From assembly GCA_030625905.1 (NCBI GenBank), contig DAOUQA010000106.1, forward strand, positions 1 to 7,527: a stretch of DNA of 7,527 bases, read 5' to 3'. Below are positions 1 to 5,797 of this stretch, one piece after another (within the stretch, counting starts at the first letter, position 1; the number at the start of each line of letters is the position of its first letter). The DNA comes from Kiritimatiellales bacterium. Its GTDB lineage: Bacteria > Verrucomicrobiota > Kiritimatiellia > Kiritimatiellales > Pontiellaceae. The position numbers and the translations under genes are program-made. The notes under the pieces are model-generated. The model was not told the DNA's origin. It made no database searches and saw only the letters and a list, made by a program, of their open reading frames with translations.

Positions 1-1603
1 TCTTTAAATAGTATCCCCCGCCCTCGGCGGCCGGCTTGGGTTTCTGTGCGGTTCCGGTTTTTCCGCCCACGCAATAGCCCTCCACGGCCGCCTCGAATCC
101 GGTACCGTCCTCTTCGGTCACACGCGCAAGCAGTTTTTGCATCCGTCGGGCGGCGGATGGCGTAATGGGATTGCCAAGCTTCTCGGGCTTGTATTCCTGA
201 AGCACCGTTCCGTCGGATGCAACCACCCGTTTGATGAGCAACGGTTTCATCTGCACTCCGTTATAGGCGATGGCGTTCATCATGGAAAGCGTCTGCAGGG
301 CGGTCACAGCCACCCCTTGGCCAATGGCTACGCGCGTTACCTTCAGCTTGGACCACGCTTTTGGCGGAGACAGAATACCTTTTTCTTCCCCCGGAACAGG
401 CAGATCAAATCGTTCCCCGAAACCGAATGACTTAAGGCTCTCGTATACCATCTGGTCGCCCATCATCAGTGCGACCTTGGCCACGCCGATATTGCTCGAA
501 ACCTTGATGATGTCCGCCACGGAGATGATGCCCTCCCCGTGGCTGTCGCCCAGCGCCGTGCCGCCGTAGACCCAATAGCCGTTTTCGCAGTCTATCATAT
601 CGTTTTCCGACACGATACCCTGGTCGAGCGCGGTGGCAATCACGCCGGCCTTCATGGTGGAACCGGGTTCATAGTTAAAGCTGATCGTGCGGTTGCGCAG
701 CCACTCGGCCGGTGCTTTTCCATAGCGGTTGAGATCGTAGGTCGGGCTAGATGCCATTGCCAGAATCTCGCCGGTGCGCACGTGCATAACAATGGCCCAC
801 GCGGCTTTGGCGTTAAAATCATCACGCATTTTCTCGATGGTTTTCTCGGTGACATATTGCAGCTGCTGATCGAGCGTCAACGTGACGGTGGCACCATCCT
901 GAGGCGGGTCGATAACGCTGCGTTCATGGTAGATTTCGTAGCCCCGTCCATCTTTCTTGCTCTCGAAGCGTCCGGCCTTGCCACGCAGGTATTGGTCCAT
1001 CCGTTGCTCTATGCCGGCACACCCCTTCCCTTCCATGTTGGAATAGCCAACAACATGGGCCATGAGCGGCCCTTTCGGGTAGGTTCGCTTCGGCATTTCA
1101 TCGAGCTTTACGCCACGCAGGTAAATGTTGGTTTGCCCTTCGGGGAGCATCCATTGATCTTTGGCGGCAGGCGTGTAGGTCACACCGAATGCCCGGGGGG
1201 CAAACCGCTTGAGGCGGTGTCCGGGAACATACTTGATCACGACCCGGTACTGGCGCGAGGTGTCGGCAAGTTTTTCGCGGATCTCACTTTCCGGGAGCTG
1301 GAACTCGTGCGCGAGAAACCTGCAAACCGCATCGGGATCACCGTTTTCGGCGATGTATTTGGGATCGACGAAGACATGGTACGCGGCAAGATCCATGGCC
1401 AGGATTTTGCCGTTGCGGTCAACGATACGTCCGCGATTTCCCATCGGCTTCCATGTGAGCCCCCGCCCTTTCTCGATCGGTTCGCACACCCACTCCGCAG
1501 GACGCAGGTGCAGAAAGACCAACCGGACACCGATCCCCGTAAAAACAATCAGGATTGCGGCTGCAAGCAGCGCAATCCTTCCCTTATGCCGTACCTCTGC
1601 CAT
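1..1603 (-). CDS. ftsI: Septal peptidoglycan transpeptidase FtsI (PBP3, class B penicillin-binding protein), 3' end outside window
   Basis: Cross-links septal peptidoglycan as the divisome D,D-transpeptidase; it is anchored in the inner membrane with its catalytic domain in the periplasm. The 534 visible codons show a short basic N-terminus, one membrane helix (about residues 9-31), a dimerisation/pedestal region with the motif R-G-R-I-V-D-R-N-G (57-65), and a transpeptidase domain from about 235. All three active-site motifs are present: S315-T-M-K318 (nucleophile S315), S369-S-N371 and K515-T-G517. The frame runs off the left edge shortly after KTG, so the last part is missing and a C-terminal PASTA domain cannot be judged. 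The ATG at 1603 is the only reasonable start because an in-frame TAG lies four codons upstream. The Shine-Dalgarno is weak (GTGGGACAAC before ATG). It lies 42 nt downstream of ftsL and is probably co-transcribed. Identity as a class B PBP is certain; the septal assignment rests on gene order. Confidence 0.96.
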   Translation of the reverse strand, partial: MAEVRHKGRIALLAAAILIVFTGIGVRLVFLHLRPAEWVCEPIEKGRGLTWKPMGNRGRIVDRNGKILAMDLAAYHVFVDPKYIAENGDPDAVCRFLAHEFQLPESEIREKLADTSRQYRVVIKYVPGHRLKRFAPRAFGVTYTPAAKDQWMLPEGQTNIYLRGVKLDEMPKRTYPKGPLMAHVVGYSNMEGKGCAGIEQRMDQYLRGKAGRFESKKDGRGYEIYHERSVIDPPQDGATVTLTLDQQLQYVTEKTIEKMRDDFNAKAAWAIVMHVRTGEILAMASSPTYDLNRYGKAPAEWLRNRTISFNYEPGSTMKAGVIATALDQGIVSENDMIDCENGYWVYGGTALGDSHGEGIISVADIIKVSSNIGVAKVALMMGDQMVYESLKSFGFGERFDLPVPGEEKGILSPPKAWSKLKVTRVAIGQGVAVTALQTLSMMNAIAYNGVQMKPLLIKRVVASDGTVLQEYKPEKLGNPITPSAARRMQKLLARVTEEDGTGFEAAVEGYCVGGKTGTAQKPKPAAEGGGYYLK

Positions 1604-1644
1604 GTTGTCCCACTAGTGTGCTGTCAAATCCCTAATGTTGTCCC
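1602..1644. repeat. 10-bp direct repeat bracketing the ftsL-ftsI junction
   Basis: ATGTTGTCCC occurs at 1602-1611 and again at 1635-1644 (plus-strand reading), so on the coding strand GGGACAACAT appears both right after the ftsL stop and over the ftsI start codon. An 8-bp palindrome CACTAGTG (1611-1618) lies between them. The spacing of 33 nt and the exact match are seen directly. A duplicated translation-initiation segment, a protein or RNA binding site, or chance are all possible. Confidence 0.5.
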
Positions 1645-1645
1645 G

Positions 1646-2002
1646 TTATTTATTGTAGGCTAGGGAATCATTGTCCGCCGCAAGCTGGTAGCTCACCTCG
1701 ATAGTCTGCGCATCGCGCGGCCAGACCATGTCGAGCCGATGCTTCGCGATGGCGCGTTCGAGATTGCGCGGCGAAGTGATGGAGGACCAACGGTCCTGCT
1801 CGTTCTCCAATTTTTTACGAACGACGGACAGCTGATTCTCCTTGCTCTTGATCTCTTTTCCGAGGGCATCGCAACGGGAGCAGATCCGCATGTAGCTCAA
1901 GCCAAGCACGACGACCAGCACCAGAACGTTCGCCAGCAGCATCGGAAACGGAACCTGCACTTGGTTCTTTTTCATCTTTTTCTTTTTGCGTTTCCTTGCC
2001 AT
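1646..2002 (-). CDS. ftsL: Cell division protein FtsL (putative)
   Basis: A 118-residue bitopic membrane protein with the size and layout of FtsL, the divisome scaffold that works with FtsB/DivIC and FtsQ to activate FtsW-FtsI. The N-terminus is very basic (residues 2-13 almost all Lys/Arg), followed by one hydrophobic helix (about 19-39). A charged helical stretch rich in Lys, Glu and Leu (about 45-72) is consistent with a periplasmic coiled coil, and a short tail follows. FtsL sequences diverge strongly, so the assignment rests mainly on topology and on the position between rsmH and ftsI, where ftsL normally sits. The start ATG lies 2 nt after the rsmH stop, and a G-rich stretch (GTAGGGG) inside the end of rsmH can serve as ribosome binding site, suggesting coupled translation. 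Two cysteines (C41, C44) sit just outside the membrane helix in a C-x-x-C arrangement. Confidence 0.85.
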   Translation of the reverse strand: MARKRKKKKMKKNQVQVPFPMLLANVLVLVVVLGLSYMRICSRCDALGKEIKSKENQLSVVRKKLENEQDRWSSITSPRNLERAIAKHRLDMVWPRDAQTIEVSYQLAADNDSLAYNK

Positions 2003-2004
2003 GC

Positions 2005-2958
2005 CTATGCCCCTACTTCCACCGCGCGCAACTTTGCTGAGCGCGAACGCGGATTTATGCTTTGCTCCTCTTTACTTGCCTTCAACGGTTTTTTCCAAAT
2101 CCATTCCACCTGCGGCTCCTCGTAGATCCGCCGCACCCCACCCTGCTGCAACGATTCCTCGCGCGGAATATGGCGATTGAAAAAGTGTTTCACCAATCGA
2201 TCCTCCAAGCTGTGGAAGGTCAAGACCACGATCCGTCCGCCGCCCGTCACACGGCCAACCATCTGCTCCAACACCTGGCCGATGCTCGCCAGCTCATCGT
2301 TCACCGCCATGCGCAGCGCCTGGAAGGTTTGCGTAGCCGGATGGATCTTTTTCCCCTTCCGTCCGCCCTTGGCACGCTCAACGATACCCGCCAACTGCGC
2401 AGTGGTTTCGATCCGCACCTTCGCACGTGCCTCGATGATCGCCCGCGCAATGCGGCGCGAGGCGCGCTCCTCGCCATAGCGATAAATAATGTCGGCCAGT
2501 TCCTGTTCGCTGGCCGTATTCACCAAGTCGCCAGCGGTCTGACCCCTCGTCTGATCCATGCGCATATCGATCGGAGCATCCTGCTGGAAGCTAAAACCGC
2601 GCTCGGCGACATCGAGTTGGAACGAGCTCACGCCCAGATCCAGTAGAAGGCCATGCACCCTGTCGACGCCCAGCCGATCCAGCTGCGCCGCCATGTTTGC
2701 ATAGTTGTCGTGAACCAGTTCCACCCGTTTCCCCGCTCCCGCCTTAAGCCTGCCCTTCACCCGTTCGATCGCATCCACGTCACGATCGAAGCCAATCAAC
2801 ATTCCGCCGTCTTCGAGCCGTTCCAGAATCGCCGCCGCGTGCCCGCCGTTTCCAAGGGTTCCATCCACATAGATCCCCTTTGGATCGATGGCCAGTCCCT
2901 CCAGGCATTCATCAAGCATGACCGGTATGTGTCTCATCGCTCCCAAAGGTCGCTCCAT
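2005..2958 (-). CDS. rsmH: 16S rRNA (cytosine(1402)-N(4))-methyltransferase RsmH (MraW)
   Basis: Methylates N4 of C1402 in the decoding centre of 16S rRNA using S-adenosylmethionine, in the cytoplasm. The 317-residue length is normal for the family. Visible signatures: H-I-P-V-M-L-D-E (10-17), the SAM-binding loop G-T-L-G-N-G-G-H (33-40), the acidic F-D-R-D (57-60), D-L-G-V-S-S (107-112), G-F-S-F with M-R-M-D (121-135), the H-P-A-T-Q-T-F-Q-A-L-R block (206-216), T-F-H-S-L-E-D-R (247-254) and the C-terminal N-P-R-S-R-S-A-K-L-R (302-311). The start is uncertain: ATG at 2958 has no clear Shine-Dalgarno, while ATG at 2937 (310 residues) sits just before the conserved H-I-P-V but its GGGAG is very close. 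It follows mraZ after an unusually long 420-nt gap and abuts ftsL (2-nt gap). Confidence 0.97.
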   Translation of the reverse strand: MERPLGAMRHIPVMLDECLEGLAIDPKGIYVDGTLGNGGHAAAILERLEDGGMLIGFDRDVDAIERVKGRLKAGAGKRVELVHDNYANMAAQLDRLGVDRVHGLLLDLGVSSFQLDVAERGFSFQQDAPIDMRMDQTRGQTAGDLVNTASEQELADIIYRYGEERASRRIARAIIEARAKVRIETTAQLAGIVERAKGGRKGKKIHPATQTFQALRMAVNDELASIGQVLEQMVGRVTGGGRIVVLTFHSLEDRLVKHFFNRHIPREESLQQGGVRRIYEEPQVEWIWKKPLKASKEEQSINPRSRSAKLRAVEVGA

Positions 2959-2962
2959 TTTT

Positions 2963-3306
2963 GATTTGCAAGTCTGCGACCACTTCTATTAACGGGTATG
3001 GGCAAAGCCCATCCATAAATTGGCCATCGAAAATCGAAAAACAAAATTCCTACACTCCTTTTCCAATGACCGGAAACTTTTCGGGGTTTTCCTGCTCGCG
3101 GCCAAAGCTCCAGTGGGAGCGGTCGCCGTGGAGGCACGAAAACAAGCGGCCCGAGTTCGCCATCGATAAATTGAAAATACGGTCGCGATCACAGGAATGA
3201 TCGATCGATTTTGAATAACTCAGAAATTTAGCCACCTCCAACATGCTCATCTTGTCGCTCCCCTTGGTCGTTCTATTTTCGGTTTCAGATTTGTGGGTCT
3301 GCGACA
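2963..3306. repeat. Imperfect direct repeat pair bounding a ~325-bp segment
   Basis: Copies at 2963-2981 and 3288-3306 share GATTTG, three variable bases, then GTCTGCGAC (15 of the first 18 positions identical). They bound most of the mraZ-rsmH gap. They could be the ends or target duplication of an old insertion, or two copies of a dispersed repeat or binding site. The pairing is seen in the sequence; the meaning is inference. Confidence 0.55.
3050..3250 (-). CDS. Doubtful small ORF (66 aa) in the mraZ-rsmH gap
   Basis: An ATG at 3250 is preceded by AAGGGGAG at an acceptable distance (about 8 nt) and opens a 66-codon frame ending in TAG at 3050-3052. The predicted peptide is polar, with no signal peptide or membrane helix, and I recognise no domain. 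Much of it is encoded by the repeat-like segments of this gap, including the A-rich segment at 3153-3180 and the hairpin near 3061-3077. A spurious frame through intergenic repeats is therefore the more likely explanation. It is listed because the ribosome binding site is good and the gap is otherwise unexplained. Confidence 0.18.
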   Translation of the reverse strand: MSMLEVAKFLSYSKSIDHSCDRDRIFNLSMANSGRLFSCLHGDRSHWSFGREQENPEKFPVIGKGV

Positions 3307-3378
3307 ACCTCCCTCTATAAAAGGCCAGCGCCGCCTGAGTTCCATAAATCGAAAATCACAATTCAAAAATCCCTTCCC

Positions 3379-3834
3379 CTAATACCCACCATAAAAAACA
3401 TCCTCCGCCATGGACGAATCCTGCGGCAGGGCTAAATCAAAGTTTTCGATGCTCCACAGCTCGATGCGCGTGAGCGTTCCCACCAAAACCACCTGCTCCT
3501 TCACCTCGGCATGCGCCAATAGGTTTTCGCCGATACGAATCCGTCCCTGCGCATCCCACACCAGCATATCCGCCCCGGCCGCAAAGGAACGGACCGCCTG
3601 CTGCCCAGACTTGTCAAGCGCTCCGCCCGAACGCAATTGATCCAACCGTCGCGTCATTTCTTCCGCCGTATAGAGGTATAGGCACTTGTTGTCCGGATGC
3701 GGAAAAGCAAACAGACGATTCGACCCGCCAAGCAGGTTCCGCCAGCTCGATGGAAAGATCATCCGACGCTTCGCATCCAGGGAATGCGTGAACGAACCGA
3801 CAAACATGGCCGGTATATTTTCTACCCTTGTCAT
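3379..3834 (-). CDS. mraZ: Division/cell wall cluster transcriptional regulator MraZ
   Basis: The first gene of the dcw cluster. MraZ is a ring-forming DNA-binding protein of the SpoVT-AbrB fold that regulates its own operon in the bacteria studied. The 151-residue length is typical. Both halves of the internal duplication are visible: F-V-G-S-F-T-H-S-L-D-A-K-R-R (11-24), then I-F-P-S-S-W-R (26-32), and the second D-A-Q-G-R-I-R-I (94-101) followed by V-V-L-V-G (115-119) and I-E-L-W-S (124-128). In the first D-x-K-G-R motif the usual glycine is replaced by arginine (D20-A-K-R-R24). The ATG at 3834 is favoured over the one at 3807 because GGAGG (3842-3846) lies 7 nt upstream. A sigma70-type promoter lies just upstream. 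The family call is firm; the regulatory role here is inferred. Confidence 0.96.
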   Translation of the reverse strand: MTRVENIPAMFVGSFTHSLDAKRRMIFPSSWRNLLGGSNRLFAFPHPDNKCLYLYTAEEMTRRLDQLRSGGALDKSGQQAVRSFAAGADMLVWDAQGRIRIGENLLAHAEVKEQVVLVGTLTRIELWSIENFDLALPQDSSMAEDVFYGGY

Positions 3835-3868
3835 GGATTTTCCTCCACTTTGCTCCTTTTGATGGGGT

Positions 3869-3898
3869 TTTATGCCATTTCAAACCACCACCCGTCAA
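3869..3898 (-). promoter_or_regulatory. Predicted sigma70-type promoter of mraZ / dcw cluster, with MraZ-box-like repeats
   Basis: On the minus strand the -35 TTGACG (3898-3893) and -10 CATAAA (3874-3869) are separated by 18 bp, giving a start near 3862 and a leader of roughly 28 nt. Inside the promoter TGA, TGG and TGG recur with exact 10-bp spacing (beginning at 3897, 3887 and 3877). This resembles the TGG-containing direct repeats at ten-base spacing bound by MraZ in E. coli. The promoter match is good; the operator reading is tentative. Confidence 0.5.
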
Positions 3899-3900
3899 AT

Positions 3901-4124
3901 GTTTTTCCGTTTATTTTTCAGTGTTTTTTCAACCCTTGCGGGGACAATCGTTTGCAATTCTCCAAAGGCTGGGAAAGTGGGCATCCCTTCCACCGCCCTC
4001 CCTGCGGGATTTTTTGACTGGATAACAGGATGGACTGGATACTTCGAATGCGGGTTTGATCGACAAGAAGCAATTGATTGTGCTATATGTGAGTGTTTGT
4101 TGCATACCGAACTGGGGAACAAGC
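3901..4124. other. Divergent intergenic region between mraZ and the cyclophilin gene, with GGAT repeats
   Basis: It contains GACTGGAT twice (4016-4023 and 4033-4040) with a further AACAGGAT between, so GGAT recurs three times in about 22 nt. A C/G-rich stretch ends in GCGGGATTTTTT (about 4004-4015), where only a 4-bp stem (TCCC-tgc-GGGA) precedes the T-run, too weak for a confident terminator. The arrangement has the look of a dispersed intergenic repeat. I could not identify a convincing promoter for the plus-strand gene; a TATATG at about 4085-4090 lacks a well-placed -35. Confidence 0.4.
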
Positions 4125-5282
4125 ATGAAGAAGACAGGACTCATCGTGGCCATACTGGCCTGCTGCGAAGGCGCGATGGCGCAATTACCCGACGGACTGT
4201 ACGCCGCGTTCGATACGACGATGGGTGGCTTTACCTGCCGACTCGACTATGCCGAGGCCCCGGTCACCTGCGCCAACTTTGCGGGGCTGGCGGAAGGTTC
4301 GCAGCACTGGATCGACCCCACAACCGGCAGCGTCCGCAACGATCCGTTCTACGACGGTCTCATTTTCCACCGGGTAATCGACGACTTCATGATCCAGGGC
4401 GGCTGCCCGCTCGGAAACGGAACGAGCGACCCGGGCTATAAATTCCCCGACGAATTCAACACCAACCTGACCCATCACAGCGCCGGCATCCTCTCCATGG
4501 CCAACTCCGGCCCCGATAGCAACGGCAGCCAGTTCTTTATTACGCTGGGTGCAACGCCACATTTGGATGAGGTGCATTCGGTTTTCGGCGAGGTGGTTGA
4601 CGGAATGAATATTGTTTCAAACATTGGAACGGTTGCAACCGATGCCGGTGACCGCCCGCTGACCAATGTGGTGATGAACTCTGTCCAGATCCTGCGCGTC
4701 GGTGCCGCTGCCGAGGCGTTTGACCCACCGATCCTGCCCGTGCCCAAAGTGTTGCCCCATTCGCTGTCCATAACCTCCGGGGTTCCGGCCAAAGTCTTGG
4801 CGGGCGCGATAACCAATCAGTATGAGGTGCGGCTTTTTAATTCGACGAACCTGACCGACTGGGTCGACTTCAACGCAAAATACTTTCCCGTAGCGACCGA
4901 GAGCTGGGAGCAATCAACCTCAATAAATCGCTCCTCGGAATATTTCAAGGCCACCCAGATTTACTACCCCCAGGCCGTCACCGCGTTCTCCGACATCGAG
5001 GGCCACACCCTGACCTTTACGAATGAAACCGACACCCTTGAGTTTACTCCTTCATCAGGAGGAACCGGAACCTGCAACATTGCTGGAAATCCCGATACGC
5101 TCATTTTCTGGGCAGAATGGACGTCGGCTCCCTATTTCGGAAGAGTTACATTCGATCCTGAAAGCTACGTTCAGTTCCAGTTTACCCTCTCTCCGGACGG
5201 AACCTGCAATGGCTATTGGTGGAACGGGGCATGGAACTCTCTCGGTGAATTCTCGTTCACCGATACCCCACCTGCGCCATAG
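4125..5282 (+). CDS. Exported cyclophilin-type peptidyl-prolyl cis-trans isomerase with C-terminal beta-rich extension
   Basis: Catalyses proline cis-trans isomerisation to aid folding of exported proteins. The 385-residue product begins with a signal peptide (M-K-K, then a hydrophobic core, cleavage likely after A-M-A at 19). I-L-A-C13 is a poor lipobox, so a lipoprotein cannot be excluded. The cyclophilin domain spans about 24-192 with F-H-R-V-I (81-85), F-M-I-Q-G-G (88-93), M-A-N-S-G (125-129), G-S-Q-F-F-I-T (134-140) and H-L-D-E-V-H-S-V-F-G (146-155), covering the known active-site positions; the tryptophan of human CypA is His146, as in many bacterial forms. After a proline-rich linker (about 200-211) come a segment with F-N-S-T-N-L-T-D-W (238-246) and a small beta-rich module (about 284-380), both of a type common in PVC bacteria. 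ATG 4125 is preferred over an upstream TTG because it has GGGGA nearby and starts the signal peptide. Confidence 0.9.
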   Translation: MKKTGLIVAILACCEGAMAQLPDGLYAAFDTTMGGFTCRLDYAEAPVTCANFAGLAEGSQHWIDPTTGSVRNDPFYDGLIFHRVIDDFMIQGGCPLGNGTSDPGYKFPDEFNTNLTHHSAGILSMANSGPDSNGSQFFITLGATPHLDEVHSVFGEVVDGMNIVSNIGTVATDAGDRPLTNVVMNSVQILRVGAAAEAFDPPILPVPKVLPHSLSITSGVPAKVLAGAITNQYEVRLFNSTNLTDWVDFNAKYFPVATESWEQSTSINRSSEYFKATQIYYPQAVTAFSDIEGHTLTFTNETDTLEFTPSSGGTGTCNIAGNPDTLIFWAEWTSAPYFGRVTFDPESYVQFQFTLSPDGTCNGYWWNGAWNSLGEFSFTDTPPAP

Positions 5283-5402
5283 CGCCGGTCGGAAAACAGT
5301 ATTGCCCGTTCCTTGCTGGTTTCCGAGGAAAGCAATCCCTGCCAAAGCAAGCACTAGGAATAAAACCACCCACTTGATCCGCCGATTAGATTCTGCCTTC
5401 AT
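5055..5402 (-). CDS. Possible small single-pass membrane protein, antisense to the cyclophilin 3' end
   Basis: The ATG at 5402 has a strong ribosome binding site (AAAGGGGA, about 6 nt upstream) and a promoter-like sequence about 55 nt upstream. The first 25 residues look like a genuine membrane or signal segment: K-A-E-S-N-R-R-I-K-W followed by about 17 hydrophobic residues, V-V-L-F-L-V-L-A-L-A-G-I-A-F-L-G. The frame then continues to a stop at 5055 (115 residues in all), but its last 76 codons lie antisense to the cyclophilin coding sequence, and that part has no recognisable domain. Either this is a real gene with a 228-bp convergent overlap, or it is the surviving 5' end of a gene truncated when the cyclophilin gene came to lie beside it. 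I do not recognise the family. Confidence 0.4.
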   Translation of the reverse strand: MKAESNRRIKWVVLFLVLALAGIAFLGNQQGTGNTVFRPALWRRWGIGEREFTERVPCPVPPIAIAGSVRREGKLELNVAFRIECNSSEIGSRRPFCPENERIGISSNVAGSGSS

Positions 5403-5456
5403 CACATTTCCCCTTTCACAGTTTAACCCCGTCACACGCATCAAACGTCGGAGGAT

Positions 5457-5485
5457 ATTATGCGTTCACAAAAAACATCACGCAA
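5457..5485 (-). promoter_or_regulatory. Predicted promoter for the minus-strand small gene
   Basis: On the minus strand TTGCGT (5485-5480) and CATAAT (5462-5457) are separated by exactly 17 bp; the -10 matches the consensus at five of six bases and the -35 at three. The start would fall near 5450, giving a leader of about 48 nt ahead of the AAAGGGGA and ATG of the small frame at 5402. No other minus-strand gene lies here, so the promoter is the main reason to take that frame seriously. Confidence 0.45.
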
Positions 5486-5540
5486 AAAAACACATCACCG
5501 ATGAGCCTTTTTACAACTCTTCCACAGTGTGGTGCGTACT

Positions 5541-5610
5541 TCCATTCCGATGGAGCGCGCTTTCTGTGCAATGTGTTCCGCTCGAACGATGCGTGCTCCA
5601 TCGGAATGGA
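5541..5610. repeat. 16-bp perfect inverted repeat with 38-bp spacer
   Basis: TCCATTCCGATGGAGC at 5541-5556 is matched exactly by its reverse complement at 5595-5610. No T-run follows on either strand, so it is not an ordinary terminator. The spacer codes for nothing recognisable. The full span is about 70 bp, a size compatible with a small non-autonomous mobile element or a REP/BIME-like unit; an RNA hairpin is also possible. A further small perfect palindrome, CCACA-g-TGTGG (5522-5532), lies just to its left. Confidence 0.75.
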
Positions 5611-5612
5611 CG

Positions 5613-5734
5613 CGCTTGAGCGAAGCGAAAATAATTTGCAAAGCAAATAATGACCGAAGGGAATGTTTCACCGAGGCTTTCCGGGAAAGCAGTGATCGAA
5701 GAGAACGGCAACCACGCGCTACACCGGCGTGGTT
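5613..5734. repeat. Alternating array of hairpins and a GANCGAAGN'GA motif upstream of lgt
   Basis: Three copies of an 11-nt motif occur: GAGCGAAGCGA (5618-5628), GACCGAAGGGA (5652-5662) and GATCGAAGAGA (5694-5704). The two variable bases are complementary in every copy (G/C, C/G, T/A), as expected for a tiny stem closed on a GAA loop. Between and after them are perfect hairpins: ATTTGC-aaa-GCAAAT (5634-5648), GCTTTCC-g-GGAAAGC (5676-5690) and AACCACGC-9 nt-GCGTGGTT (5710-5734), the last followed by TT and GG. The pattern is directly visible. Whether it acts in RNA, is a dispersed repeat, or is a terminator for the cyclophilin transcript is not decided by the sequence. Confidence 0.6.
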
Positions 5735-5755
5735 TTGGTCCAGGGTTTTGCAAGA

Positions 5756-5789
5756 ATCGTTTTGCTTTCAAACGATGGCCCCATATAGT
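5756..5789 (+). promoter_or_regulatory. Predicted lgt promoter overlapped by a 7-bp inverted repeat
   Basis: TTGCTT (5762-5767) and TATAGT (5784-5789, five of six consensus bases) are separated by 16 bp. The perfect inverted repeat ATCGTTT-tgctttc-AAACGAT (5756-5776) covers the -35 element and could be an operator. Transcription would begin about 5796, essentially at the lgt ATG (5798). Confidence 0.45.
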
Positions 5790-5797
5790 CGTTGGGC

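Larger units (their letters stand above)
2959..3378. other. Repeat-rich 420-bp gap between mraZ and rsmH
   Basis: mraZ and rsmH are usually nearly adjacent, so this gap is long. It contains no convincing gene. It holds two related 19-nt direct repeats (2963-2981 and 3288-3306), three related A-rich segments, and several short perfect hairpins. The hairpins are ATGGGC-aaa-GCCCAT (2998-3012), GCTCC-agtg-GGAGC (3107-3120), CGATCA-caggaa-TGATCG (about 3185-3202) and TTTCC-aatgacc-GGAAA (about 3061-3077). The A-rich segments (3013-3050, 3153-3180, 3337-3370) share the order CCAT, ATAAAT, GAAAAT, with the last two also sharing GAGTT in front. This looks like accumulated intergenic repeat elements; no terminator with a clear U-tract is visible. 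Confidence 0.6.

Noticed and set aside
539..1663. Long plus-strand open frame (374 codons) opposite ftsI
   Set aside because: It is antisense to a protein with all three PBP catalytic motifs; its translation has no recognisable domain and it has the composition of a shadow frame.
2062..2646. Plus-strand open frame (194 codons) opposite rsmH
   Set aside because: Shadow of rsmH, which is identified by its SAM-binding and family motifs.
4003..4016. Rho-independent terminator at GCGGGATTTTTT
   Set aside because: The stem is only four base pairs ahead of the T-run, and it lies upstream of the divergent gene rather than after a gene end.
4185..4577. Minus-strand open frame opposite the cyclophilin domain
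   Set aside because: Lies wholly antisense to conserved cyclophilin motifs, with no promoter or ribosome binding site noted and no recognisable protein features.
5541..5735. CRISPR array or insertion sequence
   Set aside because: Repeats are too short and not regularly spaced with unique spacers, and no transposase or cas gene is present in the window.
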